NCBI GenBank assembly: GCA_032622095.1
Contig: CP136068.1
Location: 182,842,796 to 182,906,795 of the forward strand
Direction of reading: 5' to 3'
DNA: 64,000 bases
DNA from: Siphonodentalium dalli
Lineage: Eukaryota > Mollusca > Scaphopoda > Gadilida > Siphonodentaliidae
The translations under genes were made by a program, and so were the position numbers. The notes beneath the pieces were generated by a model, which was given only the letters and a program-made list of their open reading frames with translations, was not told the origin of the DNA and did no database searches. Shown in pieces: positions 9,117 to 21,235 of the stretch (positions are counted from its first letter, which is position 1; each line of letters starts with the position of its first letter).

Positions 9117-11610
9117 TATATACTAGCAGGATTACCCGGCGTTGCCCAGGTTAAAGTGATGTGAAACCCTCTGCATAATGTGGATATATGGTGGGAATAG
9201 AGGATACTCTTGTTCACAGCGTTACACATATTCTGATAAATTATATATCCAAATAACATCACAAAACATGATTCTTACACCCGGAATATAAGTAGTAGCT
9301 CACCTTGTCGATTAATCCGTCCCACCAATAAAGAACTATTTATTTATTGACAACTGCGTATACTTCAGACATTATAACATGAACATCATAAACACATTAG
9401 TTCGCAAAAATAAAAGACAACACTTGGGTTTTACATAGAGATGTATCAATCAATCTAGTGGGTTTGACTAAGATTTTTGAGGACACCTGGTTATCATATT
9501 TCCATGAAGATACAGATGTTTCAAAGAAATGTTCAGGTGCTCCTATACTGCTGCTATATACTGGCTAATTTTTCTCAGTTTAAAAGAAATGTTGCTATGC
9601 CACTATATCAGCTACATGTGCCCTGCAACAGAGCGAGATTTTGAGTTGTTTGTGTTAGGCGATGAGTCTGTTCTAAACCATGACAGATATCCTCTGTATA
9701 TTGGGCAGATATACCCTTGTCAGATGTCAGTATTGGATGATCATGAAAAGTCATGTGCTACTGACTCCGTTTTCTTTTATCTCAGAAGAAATTATATTTG
9801 ACGGCACACTGTGACCACTATTGTTGAACAGGCCTTCTATACATTTCCATATCTCTTGTAACTTTTTGTGTGAAAACTATATTGAATGGGACAGACTCAA
9901 TTGTGTTATACTATTAACATGAGCTACTCTAATATTTTAACATGCACCATTATCTTCCTCGTAAAAAGTTACCACTGTTAGAACGCCTTGGTGCCATCTC
10001 GATGTACCACATGAAGTTATATATAGAACACATACATAGAGGCATTTATTTGCAAATATATCTAGGCACAAAATGTGATGTTTTTAACACGCACGATTTG
10101 ATTCCTCGTATCATTTGAGAAGAACCTGTGTGAATTTGATGTTAATTGGCACTAAACATATTTCTATCAGTTTTGGTAACCCGCCCGTCCCTATTTCGGA
10201 CTCAAGCGGCGCCACATTTGATATCATTAAACCACGAACATAGACTCATTATGGAGATGAATATATATAAAATTGTTGAAAATTGACGAGTATACAAATT
10301 CGTATCAAATTTAAGGCCCCCATTTCTCTCACCCAAACGGCACAAATTTAGCGTATTTGAACCACACGATTAGATTCCTCGAGTCACGGAGAAGAATATT
10401 TATCAGTCTGTTTGAAATCGGCGCTAAACATATTTCTTATCAATTTTTGTGTCTCTTTCGTCCTCTGTGTACCCCTGTCTCGAATGGCATCACTTTTGAC
10501 ATCTTTAAACCACACAATTAAGACTCCTGATATCATGGACATGGTTATTTATAAGTTTGGTGCTAATCGGAGACTAAACCATTTTAGTGCCCACCCACAC
10601 CATCTCTCACACAAACAGCATCAACATAGCGTCTTTAAAGCACATGATTTGATTCCTCGTATCATGGATAAGAATGTGTATCATAATGGTGAAAATTGGC
10701 GCTAAAATTATTGTGTATCAATTCTGGTGCCCCTCTCCTTTTCAGTGCACCCCTGACTGGAATGACACCAGTTTTAAGCCAAACCATTAGACACCTTATA
10801 CCATGTGGATGATTTTGTATAAGTTTTTTATCAATCGGTGACTAAACCAATTCTTATCAAATTTGGTGCCTACCCACCCACAATCACACCCAAACGACAA
10901 CAATGTGGCGTCTTTAAATCATACAATTAGACTCCTTGTATCATGGAGAAGAATGTGTATCAATTTGGTGGAAATCGGCGCTAAAATTAGTTTTATCAAT
11001 TTTGGGGCCCCTGTCCCCTTCCGTACATCCCTGGCACGAATGGCGCCACGTTTGACATATTTAAACAAGACCATTAGATTCCTCATATCGTGAGAATTAT
11101 TATATACAAGTTTGGTGGCAATCGGCGGCTAACATTTGTTCTGCCGCTCCCCTTTCAGTCCCTGGCAACAGCGTCACTTTAGAAAATTCTAACCCACCCC
11201 ATTATCTTTCTCGTAAAAAGTTACCCCTAGTAGACCAGTTTGGTGCCATCTAGATTGTCCCTCAGCGCTAAACTTAGTTTATCAATTTGGGTGCCCCTCT
11301 CCCATTCCGTGCATCCCTGACTCGAACGGCACCACTTTTGACACATTTAAACCGCACCACCATATTCCTTATCTCATGGGGATGATTATACATAAGTTTC
11401 GTGGCAATCGGCGACAATTTTGTTCCGCCCCTCCCCCTTTTCTGCCCCTGAAAACAACGGCGTCACTTTAGAAAATCCTAACCCACACCATTATCTTTCT
11501 CGTAAAATGTTACCCCTAGTAGACCCCTTTGGTGCCATCTAGATGGTCCCCTGTGAATTTCTATAGAACACAGACAGACAGACAGACATTCACAACTATA
11601 GATATAGATA
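9117..11610 (+). repeat. Interspersed repeat family B, long copy
   Basis: Starts TACTAGCAGGATTACCCGGC and ends with CAGACAGACAGACATTCAC plus AT-rich tail. Inside are repeated half-units of about 120 bp with landmarks ATCATGGAGAAGAATGTG, TTTGGTGGAAATCGGCG and CCCCTGACTCGAA. Its start resembles the end of family A read in reverse, so the two are related. Family A and B copies abut end to end at the palindrome CTAGTATATATATATACTAG (9106-9125). The internal ORFs are not conserved between units. Non-autonomous; superfamily not identified. Confidence 0.65.
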
Positions 11611-11664
11611 TATGGTCCAAATGAATGGAGACATGACTTATAAACGATCATTTAAAACATTTGT

Positions 11665-11714
11665 AAGTCTAGAGGCCTTTCGTGCTTAGTAGCATTGCAC
11701 TCTTCAGTAGACTT
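11665..11714 (-). ncRNA. Hammerhead ribozyme (Penelope-like element type)
   Basis: On the minus strand all parts occur in order: stem I AAGTCTA, core CTGAAGA (fits CUGANGA), stem II GTGC-loop-GCAC with an 11-base loop, core GAAA, a minimal GGCC stem III, TC at the cleavage site, then TAGACTT closing stem I with seven pairs. Cleavage would fall between 11672 and 11671. Hammerhead motifs with tiny stem III, often active as dimers, are known in Penelope-like retroelements. It lies about 60 bases downstream of the endonuclease ORF on the same strand, which supports the call. Confidence 0.78.
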
Positions 11715-11776
11715 ATTGTCGTATGTAATAGACGCAAGGGAGATAACTCTCCAATGCACTTCCGGCTATTACGCCA

Positions 11777-12415
11777 TTAGTCAGCATTTAGTTTTACTTT
11801 GAATAGGATTTTGAAGAAATCTTCCCGAATCTTGCGATGTATTTTGCTCTTGTACATCTTGCAGAACGGGAAGACATGGAAACTCTTTCTGCCACAATCG
11901 TCCAGATGGGCACTCAATGGAATCTTCCTGTATTCTTGCTGCTTAATATACTGTCGGTGGATTCGCATACGCTCAACCACGCTATTGCCAGTTTCCCCAA
12001 TATAGCTTTCACCGCATCCATCACACATTATACAGTATATCAGATTTACTGTCTTGCACGTCATATCGGCATTGGTGTATATATTCATACCGTTTTTAAG
12101 GGTAATAGTATTTCCTTCTATGATGTGCTGGCACGCTTTACATCTGGGATCGCCACATTTGTTGACTTTATATTCCTTAGATCTGTTTGTCGTGAATTTA
12201 GCACCAGTGAGCATGCGTTTTAGGTTCCTTGGTTGACACTTGCTGGGTAAAATGTCCGCTTTGGTCACCAAAGATCGCATTGTATTACTGGTATGAAGAA
12301 TTGGTAGCACTTCTTGGGCTTTTGCAGATATATTAAAGTGGTGTGGATTGTGTGTTGTCACAAAAGGAATTAATGTTAGTTTCTGAGGACTTCTGTTTGG
12401 CAGTCCGTAATTCAT
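11777..12415 (-). pseudogene. Penelope-like element, GIY-YIG endonuclease end
   Basis: 212 residues on the minus strand ending in FKVKLNAD and a stop. Recognised by a Cys cluster (CGDPRCKACQHI), then CIMCDGCGESYIGETGN, which is the GIY-YIG-type core of Penelope endonucleases, then an R..IH segment, and the C-terminal Glu-containing helix. The upstream reverse transcriptase domain is absent: the frame stops being homologous at about 12415, where an oppositely oriented segment begins. A 5'-truncated, presumably dead copy. A hammerhead ribozyme follows it. Confidence 0.82.
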
Positions 12416-13142
12416 TTGCCAGAAACAAGATCATATAGAGAGGAGTCGTTGCAGATATTGACGGAGATATCAACGAAGTTATCAATACTAAATGACAATT
12501 TCGACACACTCCGTGAGTCTCTAAACAACATAGAGCAACATGCGAAGACGACTTCTGAAGGAATTAAAAACATTGAATCATTCTCTCGAGATTCATTGGA
12601 TGATTACGAGAAATTGACATCACAACTACGGAAGCTTCCCGGTGCATTACAGTCTTATGTTTATCAAGACAGTGAAACGATTCCAAACACAGAAACATCA
12701 GTTGTTAAAGAACTGAACGAAATTAATTTGGAAAGGGAAGCGATTCGAAAACGACAAACAATATTCAAAATATGGAAAAGGAACTTAAACAAACGCACGC
12801 AAATGTTCTGGAATTTTCTAAGATGTGGGAAATCTGTAGAAACATACAGCGGATGGATTCAACAAACAAATCCTTTCTTCCACGTAAATTCTTAATCAAG
12901 GAAATACCGGAAGAACACAGGAAGAAACAAAGTTGCGTTTCGACTTAGCAGTGTGTAAGTTTAAAACGGAAATTAAACTAATTGAGAACAAAAGAGAAAG
13001 ATACGAAAAATCATACCAAGAGCTCGACGCGATCATATACGGAGAAATTGATAAGATTTCACATGGACTAATCGCTGACAAACTGAAGGAGTTTTGGATA
13101 AAGGATACATCTTTCAACGAAGCTAAGTCGATTAGTATATGA
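12416..13142 (+). pseudogene. Frameshifted coiled-coil ORF, probably inverted N-terminal part of the same Penelope element
   Basis: Starts exactly where the endonuclease segment ends, in the opposite orientation, with no ATG, so both reading frames are cut at this junction. Three overlapping frames (to about 12780, about 12781-12945, 12930-13142) together give roughly 240 residues of charged coiled coil, including NKSFLPRKFLIKEIPEEHR and FKTEIKLIENKRERYE. This style resembles the region before RT in Penelope-like proteins. The geometry equals a 5' inversion (as in twin priming) with loss of RT. The family link is inference from style and position. Confidence 0.5.
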
Positions 13143-13728
13143 GAAAATAAGAAAAAGTCTTGATGAATATCAAATTATTATAAAGATATCCCAATACCAA
13201 TAAAAGAGAAAACGAATTCGCAAAACACTTCCGAGGAAATCAAAACCAGGACGAATGAACACAGCAGAACAACCGACTGTGCAAAAGGGTTGAATACCTC
13301 GATTAAGACCATCTAATCCAATGCAAAGACGGAATAGGTCTAAAAGTGTAGAAAGGAGCAAAGGTAAGCGCGATGTACCTCGCGGGCGATCAAAATCTAC
13401 CAATCGGACACCACCAAGATTATAAGGTTTAAGGTTTAAGCGCAACGCAACAGTTGACATCATGGTCAATGACTCTAAATACCACACGGCTGTATTGTTG
13501 AAATGTGGGCCCTCTGATAAAATGTCTTGTTATACGATACATAAACGTCAGATGGTCGGTTTCCCGGACACGAATTGAAGAAAACTTACTTTTGTCTGGG
13601 CTGTCGTGATGAAATTGCGAATACACTGTTATCTACTCCACCTCGGGGATCACAATATGGATCCACATATCAAATCTACTCGTACAGTCGACGCTGACGA
13701 GTGTAACTTATAATATACTATATTTCAG
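13143..13728. other. Stretch without recognised gene
   Basis: Continuation of the decayed ORF region with Arg/Ser-rich frames broken by stops (about 13330-13440), then unique sequence leading to the splice acceptor at 13728. It could be more of the broken retroelement. Confidence 0.4.
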
Positions 13729-13917
13729 GTGAGAGTGGATTTGCCTGTATATTTGCACTCGGTTGCGGTGTATGAGACCCATCATCCCGGAGGTGTGAAA
13801 GCGATCGCTGCGAGGAACATACTCAACAATCAATGGACAACAATCTGGAGCACTATGACTACATCCAGCTTAGGAGGAAATATAGCGAGGATTTTCGACA
13901 TATCAATCAGCCCACCG
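13729..13917 (+). CDS. Internal exon: FBXL4-like galactose-binding-like domain
   Basis: Acceptor TACTATATTTCAG ends at 13728 and donor CCACCG|GTAAAA follows 13917, giving 189 bp, phase 0 to 0, 63 residues. The peptide has PVYLHSVAVYETHHPGGVKA and QWTTIWS, the pattern of the N-terminal galactose-binding-like (discoidin-like) domain of FBXL4-type proteins (VYETxxPGxV then a TIWS-like strand). The next exon (16160) is also phase 0 and continues the domain. Upstream exons were not found; they may lie left of the repeat block or outside the window. The FBXL4 comparison is from memory of the family. Confidence 0.65.
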
Positions 13918-15232
13918 GTAAAATTAATTGTTGGCAAGGTCCTCACTGGAAAAACATTTATTATGGCCATTTCTAATATATTCTGGCCAATTTTCATAAA
14001 ATTGGGTGAAAAACAAAACGGAATATAGAATAATTTAGAGAAAATAAATGGAAACACTAAAGTAAGAGCCGAAACTGGCCGAAAAGGATTAATATGGCAA
14101 CCGTTTAGGGACTCATAAATCAAGCGCTAGCAACTGATGACATTCTCCGGTGTAATGTCGACCTTTCCAAAAATGGGAATTTCTTGTTTAACTGCTCAAA
14201 ATTATATAGTCTGATTATTTAACTTTACTTTGGTGTGTACGTTCCAATTTTTTCCAAATTTCTATAAACCGCTCCTGGATCATGCCTCACAACTATTTAT
14301 CATGATAGACGAGGAAACAGTACCTGTACAAATTGGGCATATAACATAAAACATCCCCACGTCTTTAATATGTTTTACAGCTACTCCCCTCTTCCATCAC
14401 GATATACATACACACATGCTATACTGATATCATGTGGAAACTTTATATATATAACGACGGAATAACAAACGTTCTACTGTCCTGTATTCCTCTGTTGACT
14501 TATATATATAGCGGTGAGTTTTACAATATTCGGTTGTCAGTTGACGCCTCGTACTGGTTTTACCTGCCAGTCCGATGTGCCGGTGTGGCGGTGTACAGCC
14601 TGTTCTAAGTTATTAAACGCGACATCCACTTTGTCATAATGGGCATAAAACATAATAAAAAAAATGCAGGTCCAACAAATGTGGACACTCAAACAATGCA
14701 AAGTAGGTTGTGTAGCCGGAGTATTATAGTAACGTAACGTAAATATTGGACCACTGGGTATGTTTTACTAATCACGTTCGTAAATAGATGTATTCAATTG
14801 TAAACAATCCACATCGTACACACATTAGGAATATATATGCCTAATTATTTTGAAGGAAAAATCGAATTATATGGGTTTTCAACATTAAAACCAAATTTCT
14901 ACCGTATTGCTGTATAATGCATCGTAATTTCACAATCTCAATATCAGTTATAGCCTAATGTATCCGCAATCGACATGACTAATTTCAAAAATATTGAATA
15001 AAATAAAATAAAAACAAACGTTTACTTCGCCATCCTTCCTAATCATACGCGGGAGAGTCATTACCGCAAAACATGTTCTCTTGGGTCTCGGTCTGCATAA
15101 TATTACGGGCCAAAGGACACCTATACAGGTAGCAAATCATTTAGGCCATTACTTGCATTGATTACCAATTAGTATGCGAGATCGAGAACGAACAGGCTGA
15201 AAAGGCACAGCTACTTGCGCTGATGGGGTCAT

Positions 15233-15640
15233 TGTCATAAGACATCGATCACATTTCTAGCCAGCTTTTGAAATCGATCACATTTGTAGCCAGCTTTTCA
15301 TATTCATGCGAGCCTCGATGAACAAGATTGGGTTAATCTCATTTTTCTGAGTTGATGGATGAAAATAACTTGAATTTTAATTTGGTATTAGTTCATATAA
15401 TAACCTGTGGTTTCCGATCAATGTCGTTAGAATGCTCGAATTATATTCCAATATAAAATGATAAACGAAGTCAGTTTTGGGGCATGGCGTTGGCAATTAG
15501 TCACGAACGCGATGGCGAAATATTTCGCGCCATATAAAGCATGGAATTAGAAAAGCTGGATACGAATGTGATCGCCGGTGAAAAGCTGGCTACATTTGTG
15601 ATCCATTTAAAAAGCTGGCTACGAATGTGACCGGAGCCTT
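15233..15640. repeat. Foldback repeat with GCCAGCTTTT arms, inside the intron
   Basis: Left arm 15233-15312 holds two copies of CACATTT-TAGCCAGCTTTT. Right arm 15548-15635 holds inverted copies (AAAAGCTGGCTACGAATGTG). The same short unit recurs at 30840-31055. Unclassified MITE-like element, in the intron between 13917 and 16160. Confidence 0.6.
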
Positions 15641-16159
15641 GTGACAATTTCCCCATCGGTGTTACTATACACTGGTTTCCGTATTTTATGCGCATTATTA
15701 TAATCCAACAACAAGGCAGAAAAGTATTGCCAAGCTGATTAACTGGCAACTGAATGATGTAAGGGATTTAGGTGGCTGGTGATAATCTTAGCGGTTGATA
15801 CTAATATTATGTTAGGATTCCACATGTATTGCAGAAATGTTTTGAAAATCTAGTTATGTTTAGGATCTCCTCTAAATGAGTGCTATCGTATTTGAACAAC
15901 TTCGGAGGGGGAATCTTGGATTTTCCTCTTGCACGACTAAATCATCCGACATACTATTTGTGAAATGAAAATAATGCCACCTATAAAAGTCCTTCAAGGT
16001 TTGACTGCCATCATTCCGTATCATTATTGCATTTACTTTCCCGTATAAATTTAATCTCCCGAAGTTGAGCTACAGTGTCAATAACATACACATGTTATTT
16101 ATATGTATTTAAAGTCATGTAAATGATAACAAACATTTGCCGAATTGTTATCGTTTCAG

Positions 16160-16261
16160 GCTACATTCAAGACCAACGAATTCCGTATCAGTGTGGATTG
16201 CTCGCATACAGGTGGTAACTGTGAGAGCATAGATGCTTTTAGGTTTGAGGGGAACACCTGA
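16160..16261 (+). CDS. Terminal exon of the FBXL4-like domain gene
   Basis: Acceptor TTATCGTTTCAG ends at 16159. 33 codons then TGA at 16259-16261. It starts in phase 0, matching the 13917 donor. The peptide ATFKTNEFRISVDCSHTGG, then ESIDAFRFEG, corresponds to the closing strands of the same domain (TNxxRI-V, then IDA-L-G). FBXL4 proper continues into an F-box and leucine-rich repeats; here the protein stops, so this is a domain-only relative, a truncated paralogue, or an alternative end. No frameshift is seen in either exon. Confidence 0.62.
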   Translation, partial: ATFKTNEFRISVDCSHTGGNCESIDAFRFEGNT

Positions 16262-16845
16262 TTATGGTCTGCGATATAGATGTGACTCGTTGAAAATCAG
16301 TGCGGACACTTGTGTCAATTGTGGTAACAAACTGGACTGTTCATCAATTCACCCAGCTGGAATCAAACTGCATAACTATTATATTGAGTGACTATCCACA
16401 CGCTGGTAATCACTGGTCCGATGCCACGAGTTCTGGTCAGCTTGCATTCATTGTCTCGGGTTGCTCAAGAAAACGTTGAACACATACCTGAAAGATATAT
16501 CTACATATATGTTTGTGTGTGCTAAGTTCAGGATCAATATTGGTCTTAAGTAGGAGCCCTATTCATAAATTGTCGAACAATCTCAATATCAAACAATCAG
16601 TTTGAACTTTGAAGGGAACAATCATCCTGTATAACCAATATATGCTATGGTGTCATAGCAACACGTGTTTACCATCACGATATGAGCGATCTGTTCATAT
16701 AGGTCGACAGACATTTAGACAGGAAATATTAAAAAACACGCACCACATTATCTAGAATATGAACCTAATTAGGGTATGCTCTCAGTCTGCCATCTGAATC
16801 GTGACTGTCTGCGAGAAAATAAATAAACACATTACATGAACTAAT

Positions 16846-17029
16846 TCAGTTTTTTGGCAGCCATTTGTAGGACTATAAACAACATAAAACAACAAGTAGT
16901 ATTCAACCACGTTTTCAATAATCTTGCAGATATACTCATTACTGATTTATCTTTTCAGACATTATGTAGTTTTTTATTTTATTTTGCCTAAAAAATTAGT
17001 TCTGAAAATGGCTGCCAAAAAAAATGTTG
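16846..17029. repeat. Small foldback repeat
   Basis: TTTTTTGGCAGCCATTT near 16848 is inverted as AATGGCTGCCAAAAAAAA near 17010, with AT-rich sequence between. Confidence 0.5.
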
Positions 17030-17221
17030 GATTTATTTTCTTAATTTCAGATGGTATATTGGCCGCATAACTTAGTTGGGCTCACAGTCTAGATAATGAA
17101 GAGTGTGTTTTGAACATATATCCCCTCAAGCTGTCCATTGACCTATATGGAAAAATGGTAGTTTTTTAAGATAGCTCTCATGTTGTGAAGATAAAGAATG
17201 GGAAAATTAAAATGTTCAATT

Positions 17222-17333
17222 AAAGTTATTCAGTTATAACTGTACATTCTGAAGACAAATTCTCTAATGCGCGTAGCGCGTTATAGAACATTCGTCTTCA
17301 AACTGTAGAGGTATAACTAATAACCTTAATCGA
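17222..17333. repeat. Near-perfect palindrome
   Basis: Arms of about 45 bases: AAGTTATTCAGTTATA and TCTGAAGACAAAT on the left, inverted on the right as ATTCGTCTTCA and AGGTATAACTAATAACCTT, meeting at GCGCGTAGCGCG (about 17271-17282). Probably a small palindromic MITE. Confidence 0.65.
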
Positions 17334-18463
17334 ATCAAGAGTTATTTCTTATAATTGAATCTGTCATTTCACATGATAACTACCGCAAGTAGAATGTAGA
17401 TGTATAACGAGCGTACAGCAGTGATACAATGTCCAACGAAAAAGACCTGAAGTTGAAAAAGACACATGTCACTCAAAACTTGTACATAGCGATGTATCAG
17501 ATGGCGTCATAAATTCAGCGTTTTGATTGGCCAGTCGCAGCTCACCAAGCACCGGGCAGTTGTATAGTTATACGTGGGGTTGACACATTCGAACGCAGTG
17601 ACACTCACCTTTGTTATTTTTAATTTCCGTGTTTCAGTTCTTTCCAAATGTTCAATCTTTTTATTTTTTCTGGATAGTTGTGCACTGAATATTAGCAGCT
17701 ATATTGTTATTGTCGATATAGTACTAACCGAAGGATGCAGCACCGGATGTTCATGTTAAATTGTAGGATGTATCGAACAGTTGCCCATGTACATTTTAGG
17801 CACGCGGTATAGGCGTTGTTACTCGACGCAGCTGTCATTTTTGTTGCGGGAAAGTATGCAAGAAATTTAGGTTATCGAGAAATAACTTTCATGACGTGTG
17901 TGACAGCCAATTGTTTTAAGTATTCCGTGGATTGATGGCATATGGCTAAATTGTTCCTGATATATTAGAAAGTAAGGGCGTTAGTTCACAATTTAAAACA
18001 ACTGGAAAATGGCTATGACCATGGACAGTATTTTGCACATGCAGCTGGTATATTAGTAGCGCGTGTAGAAAACTGTTGTCAACCGAGATCATACCTCCTT
18101 CTAAAGTATGTCTACGTAATTTGGAAGGAGTTATAAGATCGGTGGATCGGTCGAATGGGCCATGTATGTTTAAGTAATTATCCTGGCATATATGATTGTT
18201 TAGATTAGTACTATCTACAAGAAATAACATTTGAGGTGAATTGAGCCAGATCTGATTGATGCTGTATGATGATAGTTTTCCGGTTGAGTGTATACATGTA
18301 GATGTGCACGAAACTTATATTTATGTTGTATATTTACCTAATTATCAAATATATATATGTGTATGCATTATATGTCGACCTTACAGTTTGCAACAGAATT
18401 GAACATTGTAACTTGTGTTACCTAGCTAGTACATGCGAATGTACTTATCTATACGTTTAGTAA
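17334..18463. other. Stretch without recognised gene
   Basis: Only short ORFs without domains or clear splice pairs. I see nothing supportable here. Confidence 0.4.
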
Positions 18464-18850
18464 TGGCACGGATCACCTTCGCTGTGGGTATTTTGTTATA
18501 ACATTGTCACATCCGTTAAAACCACCACAAACAGAACGAATACTGAAATAATGAATAACGAATAATGAATAATGCAATACATTGTTCTTGTCGAAAATAT
18601 CGCGTACATTGTGTTATTGTCAAATTCGTACGATTTGTTATGTAAACTCAAGTACAAAATGAAAAATAAAATGGCTTTTGTGTACATAACACAGCACGCA
18701 GAAATAACATACTATCTACGCGATATTTATGATTGGAATTCGAACTAAATATGTCTTTATTTTAATACCATTTCTGATGTTGGCAGTGTTGACAGTCACA
18801 GTGTTAAATCATTTGGCGGGTGTGGCTCTCTTAACATCACACCCATGCGT
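18464..18850. mobile_element. Palindromic MITE, family C, copy 1 (diverged)
   Basis: Long inverted arms around a centre near 18650: GGCACGGAT at the left end, CACATCCGTTAAAAC inside, and the inverted ACATACTATCTACGCGATATT arm. Same family as 32870-33352, 34140-34345 and 51491-51857. Confidence 0.65.
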
Positions 18851-19007
18851 GTGCCAGCCTTGACTTTAAGCTACTGTACGCTTGTATATGAACAATTTCA
18901 GTAAATGTTGAGAATAATTCCCATTAATAAACTAACGAAATTTGTTAAACCACCATAAAACTTGTCACAAGTAGACTACAATTACAGGGGAGTAAATATA
19001 CTTATAA

Positions 19008-19725
19008 ATCAGTAAGCGGGATAAATCTATTGATATCCATGAATTAGCTAATATCTCAGTAAGAGGAGTAACCCTATTGATATATATGAATTAGCTAATA
19101 TCGCCGTAAGAGGAGTAACTCTATTGATACTCATGAATTAGATAATATTGCAGTAAGATGAGTAACTCTATTTATATCGATGAGTTAGCTAGTATTGCAG
19201 TAAGTGGAATAACTCTATTGCTATCCATGAATTAGTTGATATCGCAGTAAGAGGGGTAACTCTATTGATAGCCGTGAACTAGCTAATATCACAGTAAGAT
19301 GAGTAACTCTATTGATATTCATGAACTAGTTAATCTCCCGGTAAGAGGAGTAACTCTATTGATAACCACGAATTAGCTAATGTCGCAGTAATTGGAGTAA
19401 CTCTATTGATATTAATGAATTAGCTAATATCGCAATAATGGAAATAACTCTATTTATATCCATGAATTAGCTAATGTCACAGGAAGAGGAGTAACTTTAT
19501 TGATATTCATGAATAAGCTTATAATACAGAAAGAGAAGTAACTATATTGACATTTATGAATTAGATAATTAATATCGCAGTAAGAAGAGTAACTTTATTG
19601 ATGTTCACGAATTAGCTAATATCGCATTAAAATAAGTAACTCTATTGATATTTATGAATAAGCTAATATCGCAGTGAGAGGAGTAACTGTTTTGATATTC
19701 ATGAATTAGCACATATTTTTTGAAG
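19008..19725. repeat. Tandem array, 47-bp unit, about 15 copies
   Basis: Units read AGTAACTCTATTGATAT, then CATGAATTAGCTAATAT, then CGCAGTAAGAGG, each differing at a few positions. No ORF persists through it. Old minisatellite. Confidence 0.85.
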
Positions 19726-19741
19726 GCACTTCATATTATAA

Positions 19742-20365
19742 GTTACAGGGCGAGTTGTTGCCGGATACGGTGTCATATGAGGCGAAGTGAGATTAATATC
19801 GGGCGAGGCGCTAGCCTCATATGTCACCGTAGCCGGCAACAACGACCCCTGTAACGATTTTATCATGTCACCCACATATCATGTTTTCCGTGTGAGAATT
19901 TGAATTACTTATACGAAGTTGATTACCTGCCAGTAAGTAATTTTTTTGTCTATGGCTAGTAACTTGTGTAACGTCACAGTCAACGCATTGAATCAATGGC
20001 TAATCACCAGAAACAGGACAACAAACTTGAGTTTGATAATTAATTTATGAGTGTTTAGAATTTCTCAAATATATCACATGCAGCTTTTGGTATATGGTAC
20101 TATGTCTTTAAATTAACAGAACTTGATTTCCGACAGATATCCCTTTTCTTGGTGCCAAAATACACCGAAAATATACCCGAGGCGGCAGAGTTCCATGAAA
20201 AACAAAATGGCGGACATCGACCCCATATGGGAATCTAGCCCGTCCCATATGGATTCCATGTGGGACGGGCTACAAAGATGACGACCCCATGTCTCCTGAT
20301 ATGCTTCTACCAACGGAGCGTCCTCATTGGTCGATCCAACCAGGTGACATGATAAAACATCATAT
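19742..20365. repeat. Composite palindromic repeat region
   Basis: A palindrome at 19746-19856 has GTTGTTGCCGGATACGGTGTC on the left, inverted as the GTAGCCGGCAACAAC arm, with CATATGAGGCG/CGCTAGCCTCATATG inner arms. A second palindrome at about 20235-20272 is TAGCCCGTCCCATATGG and its inverse. TATCATGTCACC near 19861 is inverted near 20342, suggesting the whole span is one foldback element. Confidence 0.5.
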
Positions 20366-20779
20366 GGTGTCAGAATATGCACTGCATCGTGCATACATGC
20401 ACACAATGCACAAAACCAACGCTAACGGAATGTGAGATAAACTTGCTGTACATACACATTTCGTGTGAAACGACATGGTTATCACTTTTAAAATACTGAC
20501 TGATAGGCATTTGTCTACCACATACATGCATGATGCATTGGATTTTCCAGGTCAGTGTGCAATGAGAGTATGCTAGGTCTAAATGGGTTATCAAATTTCA
20601 CACTGCTAGATGGTAATTATAATGCCTCGGCACTGTTGACAAATACAGTAGCCCATCGTAAGAGCTGATAGGTGCACATACCCATTTAACAAACAACAAT
20701 TGCTACATATCCCCTGCATTGGTTGAATATATTTTAATCTGATAATCTTGACTTTTGACTCACTGTTGACATTTTGTAT

Positions 20780-20880
20780 AAACATCTTTGTGCGATTTCG
20801 CGCATGTTTTTATCTTAGACAGAGCCTGTACTCAGTGGCGGCCCCTCTGGTCGCTTCAATTACATTGTGATCGTTTAAAC
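20780..20880 (-). repeat. Interspersed repeat, inverted match to 35660-35760
   Basis: Shares ATCTTAGACAGAGC, GGCGGCCCCT and CGCTTCAA with 35660-35760 read in reverse. About 90 bp, unclassified. Confidence 0.5.
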
Positions 20881-21138
20881 TGTTTGCATTAAAATAAAAT
20901 ACACTATATTTTGTTTTATTAATGTTGTTTTTTGATTGAACTACTTGCACAATTTAACATAATTATTGTCTTCTATTGAAAAGTGGCAATGTCATGAAAG
21001 TCCCGTAGACATTTTAATTTAATTAATTATATTATATTGATATGTCCTATATATCAATCTTGGACTATATGCATTACCGTGCACATGTTATTCTAAGCTG
21101 TGAAATATATATATATATAAAATAGTTAACAAATAACA

Positions 21139-21235
21139 TGTCCATAGGCCTTTCGTAGCATTGGGACTGTTCAATTGAAGACACTAATACTTATGACGTC
21201 ATTGCGACAAGGGAAATAACTTAATTTAGAGAACA
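21139..21235 (-). mobile_element. Decayed Penelope-like tail fragment
   Basis: Matches the flank of the hammerhead at 11665-11760: ATAGGCCTTTCGTAGCATT, then GACGTCATT and AAGGGAAATAACTT. GAAA and GGCC of the ribozyme core survive, but the CUGANGA core and stem II are lost, so it should be inactive. Confidence 0.55.

Noticed and set aside
13651-13700. GSQYGST-like peptide resembling the start of the FBXL4 domain just upstream of the 13729 exon
   Set aside because: It would leave an intron of only about 30 bases and there is no donor; probably coincidence.
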